From Hyphomicrobiales bacterium (GTDB lineage Bacteria > Pseudomonadota > Alphaproteobacteria > Rhizobiales > Rhizobiaceae), in the NCBI GenBank assembly GCA_900473045.1, contig UCKS01000002.1, positions 24,579 to 88,578 on the forward strand: a stretch of DNA of 64,000 bases, given 5' to 3'. Numbering within the stretch: position 1 is the first letter of the stretch; the number at the start of each line of letters is the position of its first letter. This document shows positions 18,114 to 26,091 of the stretch, in pieces. The notes under the pieces were generated by a model that worked only from the letters and a program-made list of their open reading frames with translations, did no database searches and had not been told where the DNA came from. The translations under genes and the position numbers were made by a program.

Positions 18114-19724
18114 ATGCAAGTCTTGTCCGCCGCATCCGAGGTTTATCCGCTCGTCAAAACTGGCGGGCTGGCGGACGTAACGGGTGCGCTTCCCAAAGCG
18201 TTGACCCCGTATGGGGTCGACACCCGGACGGTCATGCCCGGTTATGCCGGCACCCTGGAAAAAGTGGTCGACGTGAGACACGAGGCAGACGTGGAACTGC
18301 TCGGCGAGGCCGCAAAGTTTTACTCCGGTCGTCATGATGGGATAGATGTTATCATCGTTGACTGCCCTGTCCTCTTCCACCGCGATGGCGGCCCGTATTT
18401 GGATCGGGAAGGAGGTGACTACAGCGATAACTGGAGACGCTTTGCCGCCCTATCATCTGCGACGGCCCAGATCGCCGCGAATGGACTTCGCGGCTGGCGG
18501 CCAGACATCGTTCATCTACATGATTGGCAAAGTGGGCTCGCGGCTGCGTATTTGAAGGCGATTGGCGCACCGGTACCCGTCGTGCTTTCGATCCACAACC
18601 TCGCATTCCAAGGTCAGTTCTCGCCAGAAGTCTTTAGCGAGCTTCAGTTGCCGGCTGAATTCTTCTCGACGGAAAAACTCGAATACTATGGGGGCGTCAG
18701 TTTCCTCAAAGCTGGCATAGCCTTGGCGGACGCCGTCACGACCGTAAGCCCTACCTACGCGCGGGAAATCCTCACCGAGGATTTGGGAATGGGCCTCCAA
18801 GGTGTCTTGTCCACGCGGCGTGACAATCTGACAGGCATAGTCAATGGGATTGATATGAACGTCTGGAACCCCGCAACGGACCCGTACATTCCGGCGAACT
18901 ACGATAACCGCACTGTCGGCCGCCGCGCCGCCAATCGTGCTAGGCTGGAAGAGCGCTTCGGGGTGGAACAAGGAAGCGGGCCGATCATCTCAGTGGTCAG
19001 CCGCCTGACCTGGCAAAAAGGCATCGACCTGTTGAAGCCTGTCATTCCAGGAATTGTCGACCGCGGCGGAAAGCTGGTCGTCTACGGCCAGGGTGACCCT
19101 GCCCTCATCTACCCGCTGATCGAGGAAAGCTGGCGGTACCCTGGAAAAGTGATTGTGCATGTCGGCTTCTCGGAGGCGGATGCCCACCTGCTACATGCGG
19201 GGAGCGATATCGTCATCCAGCCCTCGCGGTTCGAGCCCTGTGGGCTCACCCAGCTATACGCGCTTCGCTATGGCGCCGTACCCATCGTGGCGAGGACGGG
19301 CGGCTTGGCAGAGACCATTATTGACGCCAACGAGGCTGCGATGGCGGCGCGTGTCGCGACCGGTTTTCAATTCCAACCCGGCTCCGTCGAGGATCTTTAC
19401 CATGCCATTGACCGCGCTTTAATTGGCTTCAATCGGCCGTCGTTCTGGCGCAGGCTGCAGACGCAGGCGATGAAAGCGGATTTCTCGTGGACCCGCAGCG
19501 CCGGCCGGTATGCCGAGCTTTACTCCAGTCTTCTGGACGGGCGCCCCCCGAGGGCGGAGCTGTTTGAGAACCGGGCTGCGGTCGTCGTTAATCAAATTGA
19601 GAACTTTCCCGCGGCCCGAGGCCACTTCGTCGCAAGCGCCAGAAGTTTTCGTGCGAGTTCCCACAGCCGCTCTAGGGCTGAGTGGGTAAGGGTGAACTGC
19701 AATCACAACACAGCAAGCGGCTAA
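18114..19724 (+). CDS. glgA: Glycogen synthase
   Basis: GT5 enzyme transferring glucose from ADP-glucose to glycogen in the cytoplasm. Motifs: the N-terminal KTGGLADVTGALP (ADP-Glc binding), HLHDWQ, SIHNLAFQG, VSRLTWQKGIDLL and the catalytic region SRFEPCGLTQLYALRYG. Length 536 versus about 480 usual: the last 55 or so residues after YAELYSSLLDGRPPR are Arg/Ser-rich and not family-like, suggesting loss of the native stop. Glycogen feeds the TreY/TreZ pathway encoded nearby; other glg genes are not in the window. Confidence 0.93.
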   Translation: MQVLSAASEVYPLVKTGGLADVTGALPKALTPYGVDTRTVMPGYAGTLEKVVDVRHEADVELLGEAAKFYSGRHDGIDVIIVDCPVLFHRDGGPYLDREGGDYSDNWRRFAALSSATAQIAANGLRGWRPDIVHLHDWQSGLAAAYLKAIGAPVPVVLSIHNLAFQGQFSPEVFSELQLPAEFFSTEKLEYYGGVSFLKAGIALADAVTTVSPTYAREILTEDLGMGLQGVLSTRRDNLTGIVNGIDMNVWNPATDPYIPANYDNRTVGRRAANRARLEERFGVEQGSGPIISVVSRLTWQKGIDLLKPVIPGIVDRGGKLVVYGQGDPALIYPLIEESWRYPGKVIVHVGFSEADAHLLHAGSDIVIQPSRFEPCGLTQLYALRYGAVPIVARTGGLAETIIDANEAAMAARVATGFQFQPGSVEDLYHAIDRALIGFNRPSFWRRLQTQAMKADFSWTRSAGRYAELYSSLLDGRPPRAELFENRAAVVVNQIENFPAARGHFVASARSFRASSHSRSRAEWVRVNCNHNTASG

Positions 19725-19760
19725 ACACGTTTCAGTGGGTGGCCGATTTGCGTTTTCCCC

Positions 19761-19785
19761 GGAACAAAAGTCTAATGCCTCAGTT
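19761..19785 (+). promoter_or_regulatory. EcfG-type promoter of DUF982 pair
   Basis: GGAAC 19761-19765, 17 bases, GTT 19783-19785. Confidence 0.75.
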
Positions 19786-19824
19786 TTATGTCCCGTCACG
19801 CCTACAGAATGAGCGGAGAATCCC

Positions 19825-20056
19825 ATGCCGACTATATGGCGCGAGCCCGTAAAAATCCACGACCTAAAAGCGGCGATGTCCGGGTCGACGGCCTTTTGGA
19901 AGCACTGGTAGTACTGATGGACGAATGGCCAAACCTGCGTGCGGGTTATGTCAAAGCGCGCAGTCTCTGCCGCGCTGCGATCGCCGGTCGCAAGGATGCC
20001 GAGGAGGCCCGGGAAATTTCGTGGTCGCAGCGAACGAAGAAAACCTGTTGCATTGA
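19825..20056 (+). pseudogene. DUF982 protein, two frameshifts
   Basis: From ATG 19825 (GGAG upstream) it reads MPTIWREPVKIHDLK. A one-base deletion in an A run near 19875 leads into SGDVRVDGLLEALVVLMDE and RSLCRAAIAGRKDAEEARE. A second, in a T run near 20021, leads into IFVVAANEENLLH and the stop at 20056. Both lesions are homopolymer contractions, so sequencing error is a real alternative. Confidence 0.75.
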
Positions 20057-20097
20057 CAGAGCGACGATAACCTGTGGTCGTTACATATGGAGAATCG

Positions 20098-20364
20098 ATG
20101 AGCATTTCCTGGAAGAAACCCGTTGAGCTACAGTTTCCTAGCAGCGGCAAAGTATCCGTGAGAGGGCCGCAAGAAGCCCTGGATTATCTTTTGGCGATTT
20201 GGCCGACGGAAGAGGGAGAGCTCTACATGAAGTGTAAGGTGGCCTGCATGGAAGCAATAGAGGGCGTCACCCCGGTCGAAGAGGCCTGTACGATTTTCCG
20301 ATCCGCCGCAGCAGAGGTGGGGATTTATTCGTCGGGGACCCGATCAGGTTCACAACCTAATTAA
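20098..20364 (+). CDS. DUF982 protein
   Basis: 88 residues from ATG 20098 (GGAG upstream). Family signature VRGPQEALDYLLAIWP, then CKVACMEAIEGVTPVEEAC and IFRSAAAEVGI. Intact, directly after the frameshifted DUF982 copy, probably in the same transcript. Confidence 0.85.
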   Translation: MSISWKKPVELQFPSSGKVSVRGPQEALDYLLAIWPTEEGELYMKCKVACMEAIEGVTPVEEACTIFRSAAAEVGIYSSGTRSGSQPN

Positions 20365-20405
20365 GCGAATTTGGCGACGTGACACAAACCGCATAGGATC
20401 GGACA

Positions 20406-20609
20406 ATGCATCCAGTGAAACCCCCAGTTTGTGACGGCCAGTATGCAGCGCGCAACTCTGACTGTGTAGCGGCGTTGGACGGTAAGGTTCAACAATTATT
20501 TGAAGAGGCGTTTCGTGCGGGTTGGACGACAGAAGAAACGGCGGCGGCGTTGCTTGAGATTGCCGAGCGTCACGCAAAAGTCGTGTCAAATCAAGGAAAT
20601 GATGAATAG
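20406..20609 (+). CDS. Small helical protein, 67 aa
   Basis: Begins MHPVKPPVCDGQYAARN; the second half (LFEEAFRAGWTTEETAAALL) is a clear amphipathic helix pair. Not assignable to a named family. Follows the DUF982 gene by 41 bp. Confidence 0.6.
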   Translation: MHPVKPPVCDGQYAARNSDCVAALDGKVQQLFEEAFRAGWTTEETAAALLEIAERHAKVVSNQGNDE

Positions 20610-20812
20610 CCCTAATTAAGGAGACCGCTACTCGGCACCCGACTCGGACGGGACGATCATCCGCCGTTCAAACTGTGTGACATCCGTTGCAGCGGTCAGA
20701 GGCAAGGATCGATGGATGGTCTGTAGTTGTCATGACTGTCCTTTTGGCTTCTGCTGGGTCGTGGCAGAGACTACGAGGTTGGTGAACCTCTTTTCGGAGA
20801 TGGAAGCAACAA

Positions 20813-21040
20813 ATGCCCTTTGTGTATTTCAATCGCTGTGATGGTAAATCGTTCCGTCGCGACCTAGTGGGCACGTACTATCCCAGCGATACCAGGGTTC
20901 GCGCGGAAGCCAAACGCATTTTAGCTGAGGCGCTTTTGCAATCCGAGGGGACGCAGGAGACGATCGGATTGAGCGTCGAGGCGCGTGACCTGAGCGGGAA
21001 GACACTATTTCAGATTTCGGCCGTAGGGTGCAAGTGGTGA
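20813..21040 (+). CDS. DUF6894 protein
   Basis: 75 residues: MPFVYFNRCDGKSFRRD, a middle helix VRAEAKRILAEALL and the C-terminal strand pair GLSVEARDLSGKTLFQIS. Close paralogue of 57214-57441 and the frameshifted copy at 4940. Unlike those two, I see no micropeptide gene directly upstream. Function unknown. Confidence 0.8.
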   Translation: MPFVYFNRCDGKSFRRDLVGTYYPSDTRVRAEAKRILAEALLQSEGTQETIGLSVEARDLSGKTLFQISAVGCKW

Positions 21041-21136
21041 CGTTGCAGTACAGCACCTCAGCGATCCTCGCCCGATCGGAGGTAAAAAGCTACAGCGAGC
21101 ATACACTCACCCGTGCAGTGTGGGCTCGTGATCCCA

Positions 21137-21605
21137 TCATACGATGACATTTCGCAGGAACTCCTCGGTGGTTTGTAGGGCGAGCTCAACCGAGGATCTG
21201 TCGCCGAGTAATTTCAACGATGCGTCGTGTGTACCATTCTCCACTGCGTAATCCGTCGGATAGCAAGATAATCGATACCCAAGATCGATTGCTCCAAGCA
21301 CTGCGTACGGGACGCGGACATCTATCGCGCCACCCGTGATAACAAGAGTCTCCACCTCTTCAAGGACAAAGCTAGCATGGAGACCACCTTCGATCCAAGG
21401 CGAATAGGTACGCTTGTCAAGATCTTCGCCTGGGGCGCGAGTTTTTGCCAGCGATGGCACGAGTTCGACCAGTTCTGCCGAGAGATTTTCTCTCGTCCGC
21501 ATCCACCACTTGGATTAGTAATCTTGTCGGTGCCGCGCATATCTCGCCCGTGCACGGCGGAACGAAGCGGGTGAAGATCGATCTATGGGGAAATCGTCCG
21601 TATCC
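21137..21605 (-). pseudogene. Isochorismatase-family hydrolase, decayed
   Basis: Readable pieces in different frames: IFTRFVPPCTGE, a short stretch with SKWWMRTRENLSAELVELV, DKRTYSPWIEGGLHAS and VLGAIDLGYRL, then THDASLKLLGDRSS. The nucleophile Cys of the family motif (TDVCV) reads Arg (IDVRV), and the N-terminal third is missing. Non-functional copy of 10667-11242. Confidence 0.75.
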
Positions 21606-21846
21606 GGTCCGGAGTGCGCCGACAACTGCGATAAGTGCTTGGCCTCCGCTTTTCTTAATCTGACGCGCAGTTTCAAATCTGGCATGAGAGCTCCTGTTTC
21701 CAATGGATGAGCGCCCTCTTGTCGGGACGACCGCGACCTTGGTGATCGCGATGCGGGTAAGCAGAGGTACTTCGGGAAGACGCCGCTGCCGCTGACGGGA
21801 TCTGCGCGTCGTCGAGGGCATCGTAGGCTTATGTGACGCTCTGGGC

Positions 21847-21871
21847 GGAACATCTCTCCTCGTGTGAAGTT
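21847..21871 (+). promoter_or_regulatory. EcfG-type promoter
   Basis: GGAAC 21847-21851, 17 bases, GTT 21869-21871, about 24 bp before ATG 21895. Confidence 0.75.
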
Positions 21872-21894
21872 GAGTGCTCACAAAGGAGACGATC

Positions 21895-22097
21895 ATGAAA
21901 CACGAAACGCCAAAAGCCGGTCGAGCAGGCACAACCGACCAATCGCCACGCTGGGAAGGCCCGAAGAAACGAGGCCGCGCGGGTATTTGCCTGCCGTAGA
22001 CAACCCGGAGACCGATCGGGATGCGCTCGGTGAAAATCTGAACGACCCGGATCGATCGAAGGTAACAGATGCGGGTAAAACGAAGGGAGATCTATAA
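21895..22097 (+). pseudogene. Small hydrophilic protein, frameshifted
   Basis: ATG 21895 follows AAAGGAG and reads MKHETPKAGRAGTTDQ ... WEGPKKRG. About one base is missing near 21965, after which RPRGYLPAVDNPETDRDAL continues in another frame to 22097. Without the shift the frame stops at 21999. About 67 residues if repaired; charged and disordered; function unknown. Confidence 0.55.
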
Positions 22098-22339
22098 TGC
22101 CAATGTCAGGAAAAGACGAAACCTCGGTGGAGGTCATCCACGGGGATGCCGAGGGCCAATACGCCAAGGGCCTCGAACATAGTACCAACAACGGCGTTGC
22201 CAGTGCCAAGCCGAGGGTAATTACGGGCTCCGACGATGCGACGGCGCACAAGGCTCCCCCAGGTAAAAAGCCAGTCGCTAAGGACTGGGACCTGAACCAC
22301 GATGAGCGAGAGATGAACGAAGGCGACTTCCGAGGCTAG
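22097..22339 (+). CDS. Small hydrophilic protein, 80 aa
   Basis: Begins MPMSGKDETSVEVIHG, charged throughout, likely disordered; GGGAGA upstream. Its start overlaps the stop of the preceding small gene, so they are co-transcribed. No family recognised. Confidence 0.6.
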   Translation: MPMSGKDETSVEVIHGDAEGQYAKGLEHSTNNGVASAKPRVITGSDDATAHKAPPGKKPVAKDWDLNHDEREMNEGDFRG

Positions 22340-22342
22340 CCG

Positions 22343-22593
22343 ATGGGGGAGCATATATCTCGGAGAATGCACTTTCCGCTATCAGCAGGGATCCTGTTAG
22401 GCCTGGGCATGGGCGGTTTCTTTGATGGCATTGTTTTGCATCAGATCCTCCAATGGCACCATATGGCGACAAGTGCAACGAGACCGTATCCCGGGACCAG
22501 TGGATCTACTGGGATGTGGGATTTCTGTTGTCGGGTGCAGCGATGTTGATAGGCGGATGGATGATGTTGTCACGTCGACCGCAGATAGACTGA
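22343..22593 (+). pseudogene. DUF2243-like membrane protein, frameshifted
   Basis: N-terminal part has the DUF2243 signature LLGLGMGGFFDGIVLHQILQ followed by WHHM. Near 22465-22480 the frame must change to read IYWDVGFLLSGAAMLIGGW, a second membrane helix, to the stop at 22593. Shorter than the usual DUF2243 protein. Likely inner-membrane; function unknown. Confidence 0.6.
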
Positions 22594-23201
22594 GTTGCCG
22601 CATAAGTTCGTGTTAGCAAAGACTTCAAACGGATCTGCCCGCGATGCCGGTGCTGCGCATCGACATTTTTTAATGAGCCCTTTGGTTTAGCGGCCGGCTA
22701 GCCGCGGGCGGTTTAGACAAACGCTTGGACTTGGGTGGGCTCACACCGGTGGTTATGCGCCCGTTTGAAGTAATCGATAATTAAACTTTTCCGTAGCGAG
22801 ACATCTCACGCGACCAGCCGCCTCCTATGGCGCAGGATAGCAAAAAGTGGAGTACGATGATGCCCGTCCAATCAGACTTGGACGCCGCAGAATTCGCAGA
22901 TACTCTGACGGTGATGAGCGACGACGAGTTGTTCACATGCACGGGCTTAAAGAAGAAAGCGAAGACATCCGCCCCGGCGAGCGCGCCAGTTTCGCGAGAA
23001 GCGGCTTGGTGAAAGCAGGGTTCGCTAGCGGGAACCGGAACGAAATCACAGTGAGTAGCGGAATGATCTGGAGGGCGCTACTCGCGCCCTCTGTGGATGA
23101 GCCTAGGGGCTGGTCTTGTCAAGTTGGATCTCAACTATGAGGAGCGAGAAACGGCGAGGATCGAGATTTAAGGACAACTGTATAGGGCTGGATTCCAAAA
23201 C
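22594..23201. other. Interval with a possible small decayed gene
   Basis: 22827-23012 encodes about 61 residues (MAQDSKKWSTMM, then FADTLTVMSDDELFTCTGLK) that weakly resemble the start of the protein at 44361-44606 (FATRLEAMTSDEVF). It lacks the rest, so a remnant is possible. A perfect 8-bp inverted repeat (GAGGGCGC / GCGCCCTC) lies at 23071-23091. Nothing else seen. Confidence 0.35.
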
Positions 23202-23717
23202 CTAATCCTTTGTCAGGCCGTGAACACGTACATTGTGGGTGCGCAAGGTGCCCAGCGTTTTTTCTGCAAAGCTTTTTAGCGGACCGCCAGGGCTGTTTTT
23301 AGCGTAATTTTCAAATAGCCTAACCGCGTCTTCGTGAGCAGACACTTGAGTTGAAAGATATGCCTGATCGAAATCTTTGTCAGAAGAGGACTTAAGCGCT
23401 TCCAATTTCTGGAAGTGTTCGTCGTCCAGGCCCGCCGCAAGCTGCACATGCTCTTCGCCTGCAGCGTTTGCAAGAGCTACCCCTGCCCGTTCATGGTCGG
23501 AAATCATATCAGCTGCGAACGTCTTGGCGACGGGGTCTCTTCCACGATCCAGAACCAGCTTAGCGGCTTCGATCTCAAACGTGTTTGATAAGGCTGCCTT
23601 TTGGGCAAAGGCTGGAGGTGTTGGAATGTCACCCTGAGCGCTACAAATGCCGGGAGGAATGGAAAAACTCAGTGTCATTGCCGCTATGATGACAACCGGC
23701 CGGGAAAAAATCTTCAT
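23202..23717 (-). CDS. DUF4142 periplasmic protein
   Basis: 171 residues from ATG 23717 (GGAG upstream). Signal peptide MKIFSRPVVIIAAMTLSF, cleavage near CSAQ. DUF4142 features: TFEIEAAKLVLDRGRDPVAK, FAADMISDHERAG, YLSTQVSAHEDAVRLF. Exported and predicted helical (ferritin-like fold by family); function unknown. Confidence 0.85.
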   Translation of the reverse strand: MKIFSRPVVIIAAMTLSFSIPPGICSAQGDIPTPPAFAQKAALSNTFEIEAAKLVLDRGRDPVAKTFAADMISDHERAGVALANAAGEEHVQLAAGLDDEHFQKLEALKSSSDKDFDQAYLSTQVSAHEDAVRLFENYAKNSPGGPLKSFAEKTLGTLRTHNVRVHGLTKD

Positions 23718-23738
23718 AATTCGTACTCCGTGTCGCCT

Positions 23739-23763
23739 AACCACCGCCCAGCCACTTGGTTCC
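23739..23763 (-). promoter_or_regulatory. EcfG-type promoter of DUF4142 gene
   Basis: Minus strand GGAAC (23763-23759), 17 bases, GTT (23741-23739), 22 bp before the start. Confidence 0.8.
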
Positions 23764-24171
23764 ATAGAATGATGCAATAAGGGACGTCGTCGCTCTGTTT
23801 GTTTTCGAAGACGGAACTGCGAGCCTGCTCAAGACACGGCACAGGTCTCGTTAACGCGTTCGCGCTCTGCAACGGTATTAAATCCGGGATGTCTCTCCGC
23901 TTCTCATTATGAAGGAGAGTTACCGCATTCGCCCAGGGGTTGCGCCGACTCTGCTCAACTTCGTGGCTGGCTTATCGACGGACCGCCTCCACCTTCACCA
24001 ACCTCCAGCATCCCTGTCTAGGCTCGGATCGTAGCCGGACGTGTCGGTTTTGCGATCGTAATCGGGCCCTCGTTGGGTCAATCGTCAGCCCTTGTTTAAC
24101 TCTGTCTGATTTTTCTCATTGACGACTTTCCGGAGCATTTTAAGTGCCTGGTGGAAAGAACCCATTGCTCG
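23764..24171. other. Gene-free interval
   Basis: About 400 bases between the DUF4142 promoter and the 3' end of treZ. I see no gene, hairpin terminator or repeat that I can support. Confidence 0.5.
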
Positions 24172-25953
24172 TCAGTCCCCAGGTGCTTTGTGTTCATCAA
24201 TGCTCCAGCGGACGCTCCAAGCTCCGATCTGCTCACGATCAACTTCGCCTTGGTTAAAAAGAGCAACTCCCTGCTCGCCTACGGAATGCGTCACCGGAGT
24301 GGCAGAGAGGTTAGCAAGAAGGTGCAGTATGTTGTCTCGGAACCGCCAGCTTACCGCGATCGCATGGCCAACCGTTTGATAGGATGCCTGTCGACCCGCA
24401 CCATGAGCTAGCAAGGGAACAATCGATTTCCGCCTTATCGATAGCAAGTCGCGGTACAATTCGAGGTACTCGTTCGCACCGCTAGTTTCTTCCCAGTTCA
24501 ACTTGGAATTGCGGAAGGTGGCTTCATCCGTCGGATCCAGTGCGTCATCGCCGTCGAAACCCGGCAGCCGCGAGAGCTCCTCTCGCCTTCCTTGCCGAAC
24601 CTTTTCGTTCAGCTCAGCAGCAAAGTCGCAAAAATACGGAAATGGTGCGCGGGCACCGCACTCCTCTCCCATGAAGATCATCGGGATTTGAGGCGCAAGC
24701 AAGTAGACCGAGGCGAGCGCTTTAAGCCTTTCGCGAGATTGAGCGGCCACGACCCTGTCCCCCTCTGCGCGGTTGCCGATCTGGTCGTGGTTCTGAATGA
24801 AGGAAATAAATGCCGTCGGGGGCAAATCGGCACTCGGCGTGCCCCTGTCTTTCCCCCGATAATTCATGTGCTGGCCTTGGAAGACAAAACCCTCGGCCAA
24901 GGCCTTGCCCAGTTTGGCAGGGTCGTCAATCGCGTAGTCCTCGTAATACCCGAAGGTCTCCCCGGTACCATCAACGTGCAGCACGTGATGAATGTCGTCG
25001 TTCCACTGCGCCGTATAGAGGAAGGGGCGTCCATCGTCGTTTCTTTCGAGCAGCGTCGCGTCGTTGTCCTCATTTTCGACGATCAGATGGATGTTTCGTT
25101 CGGGAGCTGCTGCCCTGGCCCTATCGGCGATCTCGTGAAGAATGTGCCGTTTGCTGTCATCGTCGATCGCATGTACCGCATCGAGCCGTAGACCATCCAT
25201 CTTGAACTCTTGGATCCAATATTCCGCATTCTGCACGATGAATTCACGCACCCATTTCGATTGCTCTCCGTCAAAGTTGAGCCCATTGCCCCACGGTGTC
25301 TGATGCTTGTCCGTGAACAGTGGCGCATAGGAAGGCATGTAGTTTCCATCTGGACCGAAGTGATTATAGACCACGTCCAGGAAAACACAGATGCCGCGCA
25401 GGTGCGCTTCGTCGATCAGCTGCTGCAAATCTTTCGGTCGGCCGTACGCGCTGTCGGGAGCGTAGGGTAAAACGCCGTCGTAGCCCCAGTTCCAGCGGCC
25501 AGGAAAATCGCTGATGGGCATTATCTGGATCGCCGTGACGCCGAGATCCCTGAGATGGTCGAGACGATCGATCGTCGAGAGGAAGGTTCCTCCCTGCGTA
25601 AACGTACCGACGTGCAATTCATAGATGACTGTGTCTTCCCATGGACGACCATACCACTGGGTACATTTCCACTGATAATGGAGATCGGCCAGTTCGCTCG
25701 GGCCATGAACGTCGTCAGGCTGATGGCGAGACCCCGGATCCGGAACGACGAGGCCGTCGGCCAGGACGAAGCCGTACTGTGTGCCCGGTCCCGCATCTGA
25801 CACCTGTACGATATGCCATCCTTCGTCGCGCCGGTTCATGACAAGGTCACCGCGGTCCACGATCCGCAAAGTTACCTGCTCCTGAAGTGGTGCCCACAGC
25901 CTAAAAACGGTTGTGTTTTCTGTTGTGACCGGCCCGAAGTCGAACCTTGCCAT
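24172..25953 (-). CDS. treZ: Malto-oligosyltrehalose trehalohydrolase (copy 2)
   Basis: 593 residues, full length. CBM48-like N-terminus, then the GH13 barrel: LDVVYNHFGPDGNY, LDAVHAI (nucleophile Asp near 262), HLIVENEDND (acid Glu near 296), FIQNHDQIGNR and FMGEECGARAPFPYF. Releases trehalose from the product of TreY, encoded divergently 139 bp away. Each gene has its own EcfG-type promoter in the shared region. Copy 1 at 1-1392 is clearly diverged, so both look like old paralogues. Confidence 0.95.
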   Translation of the reverse strand: MARFDFGPVTTENTTVFRLWAPLQEQVTLRIVDRGDLVMNRRDEGWHIVQVSDAGPGTQYGFVLADGLVVPDPGSRHQPDDVHGPSELADLHYQWKCTQWYGRPWEDTVIYELHVGTFTQGGTFLSTIDRLDHLRDLGVTAIQIMPISDFPGRWNWGYDGVLPYAPDSAYGRPKDLQQLIDEAHLRGICVFLDVVYNHFGPDGNYMPSYAPLFTDKHQTPWGNGLNFDGEQSKWVREFIVQNAEYWIQEFKMDGLRLDAVHAIDDDSKRHILHEIADRARAAAPERNIHLIVENEDNDATLLERNDDGRPFLYTAQWNDDIHHVLHVDGTGETFGYYEDYAIDDPAKLGKALAEGFVFQGQHMNYRGKDRGTPSADLPPTAFISFIQNHDQIGNRAEGDRVVAAQSRERLKALASVYLLAPQIPMIFMGEECGARAPFPYFCDFAAELNEKVRQGRREELSRLPGFDGDDALDPTDEATFRNSKLNWEETSGANEYLELYRDLLSIRRKSIVPLLAHGAGRQASYQTVGHAIAVSWRFRDNILHLLANLSATPVTHSVGEQGVALFNQGEVDREQIGAWSVRWSIDEHKAPGD

Positions 25954-25993
25954 GTCGGCCTCCTGGAAAGTTTCGAGATAAGGTGCGCCCTTG

Positions 25994-26018
25994 AACTATC
26001 GCGTCGTCGATCTGTTCC
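25994..26018 (-). promoter_or_regulatory. EcfG-type promoter of treZ
   Basis: Minus strand GGAAC (26018-26014), 17 bases, GTT (25996-25994), 41 bp before treZ. Confidence 0.8.
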
Positions 26019-26036
26019 ACTGCTCATAACGGCTCC

Positions 26037-26061
26037 GGAACAGATATCGATGCCAAGAGTT
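26037..26061 (+). promoter_or_regulatory. EcfG-type promoter of treY
   Basis: GGAAC 26037-26041, 17 bases, GTT 26059-26061, 31 bp before ATG 26092. Back-to-back with the treZ promoter, 18 bp apart. Confidence 0.8.
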
Positions 26062-26091
26062 ACAGGGCGGCACGGCCCCCAGGAGAAACAT

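Noticed and set aside
20730..20812. A micropeptide upstream of the DUF6894 gene at 20813, to match the other two pairs
   Set aside because: No frame there gives a hydrophobic helix with the PL..AAV.VLW.GP pattern; the nearest ATG frame yields 17 polar residues.
22105..23200. Possible rRNA or tRNA genes in the low-content stretch near 22.6-23.2 kb
   Set aside because: No cloverleaf or rRNA-like sequence; the only structure is an 8-bp inverted repeat.
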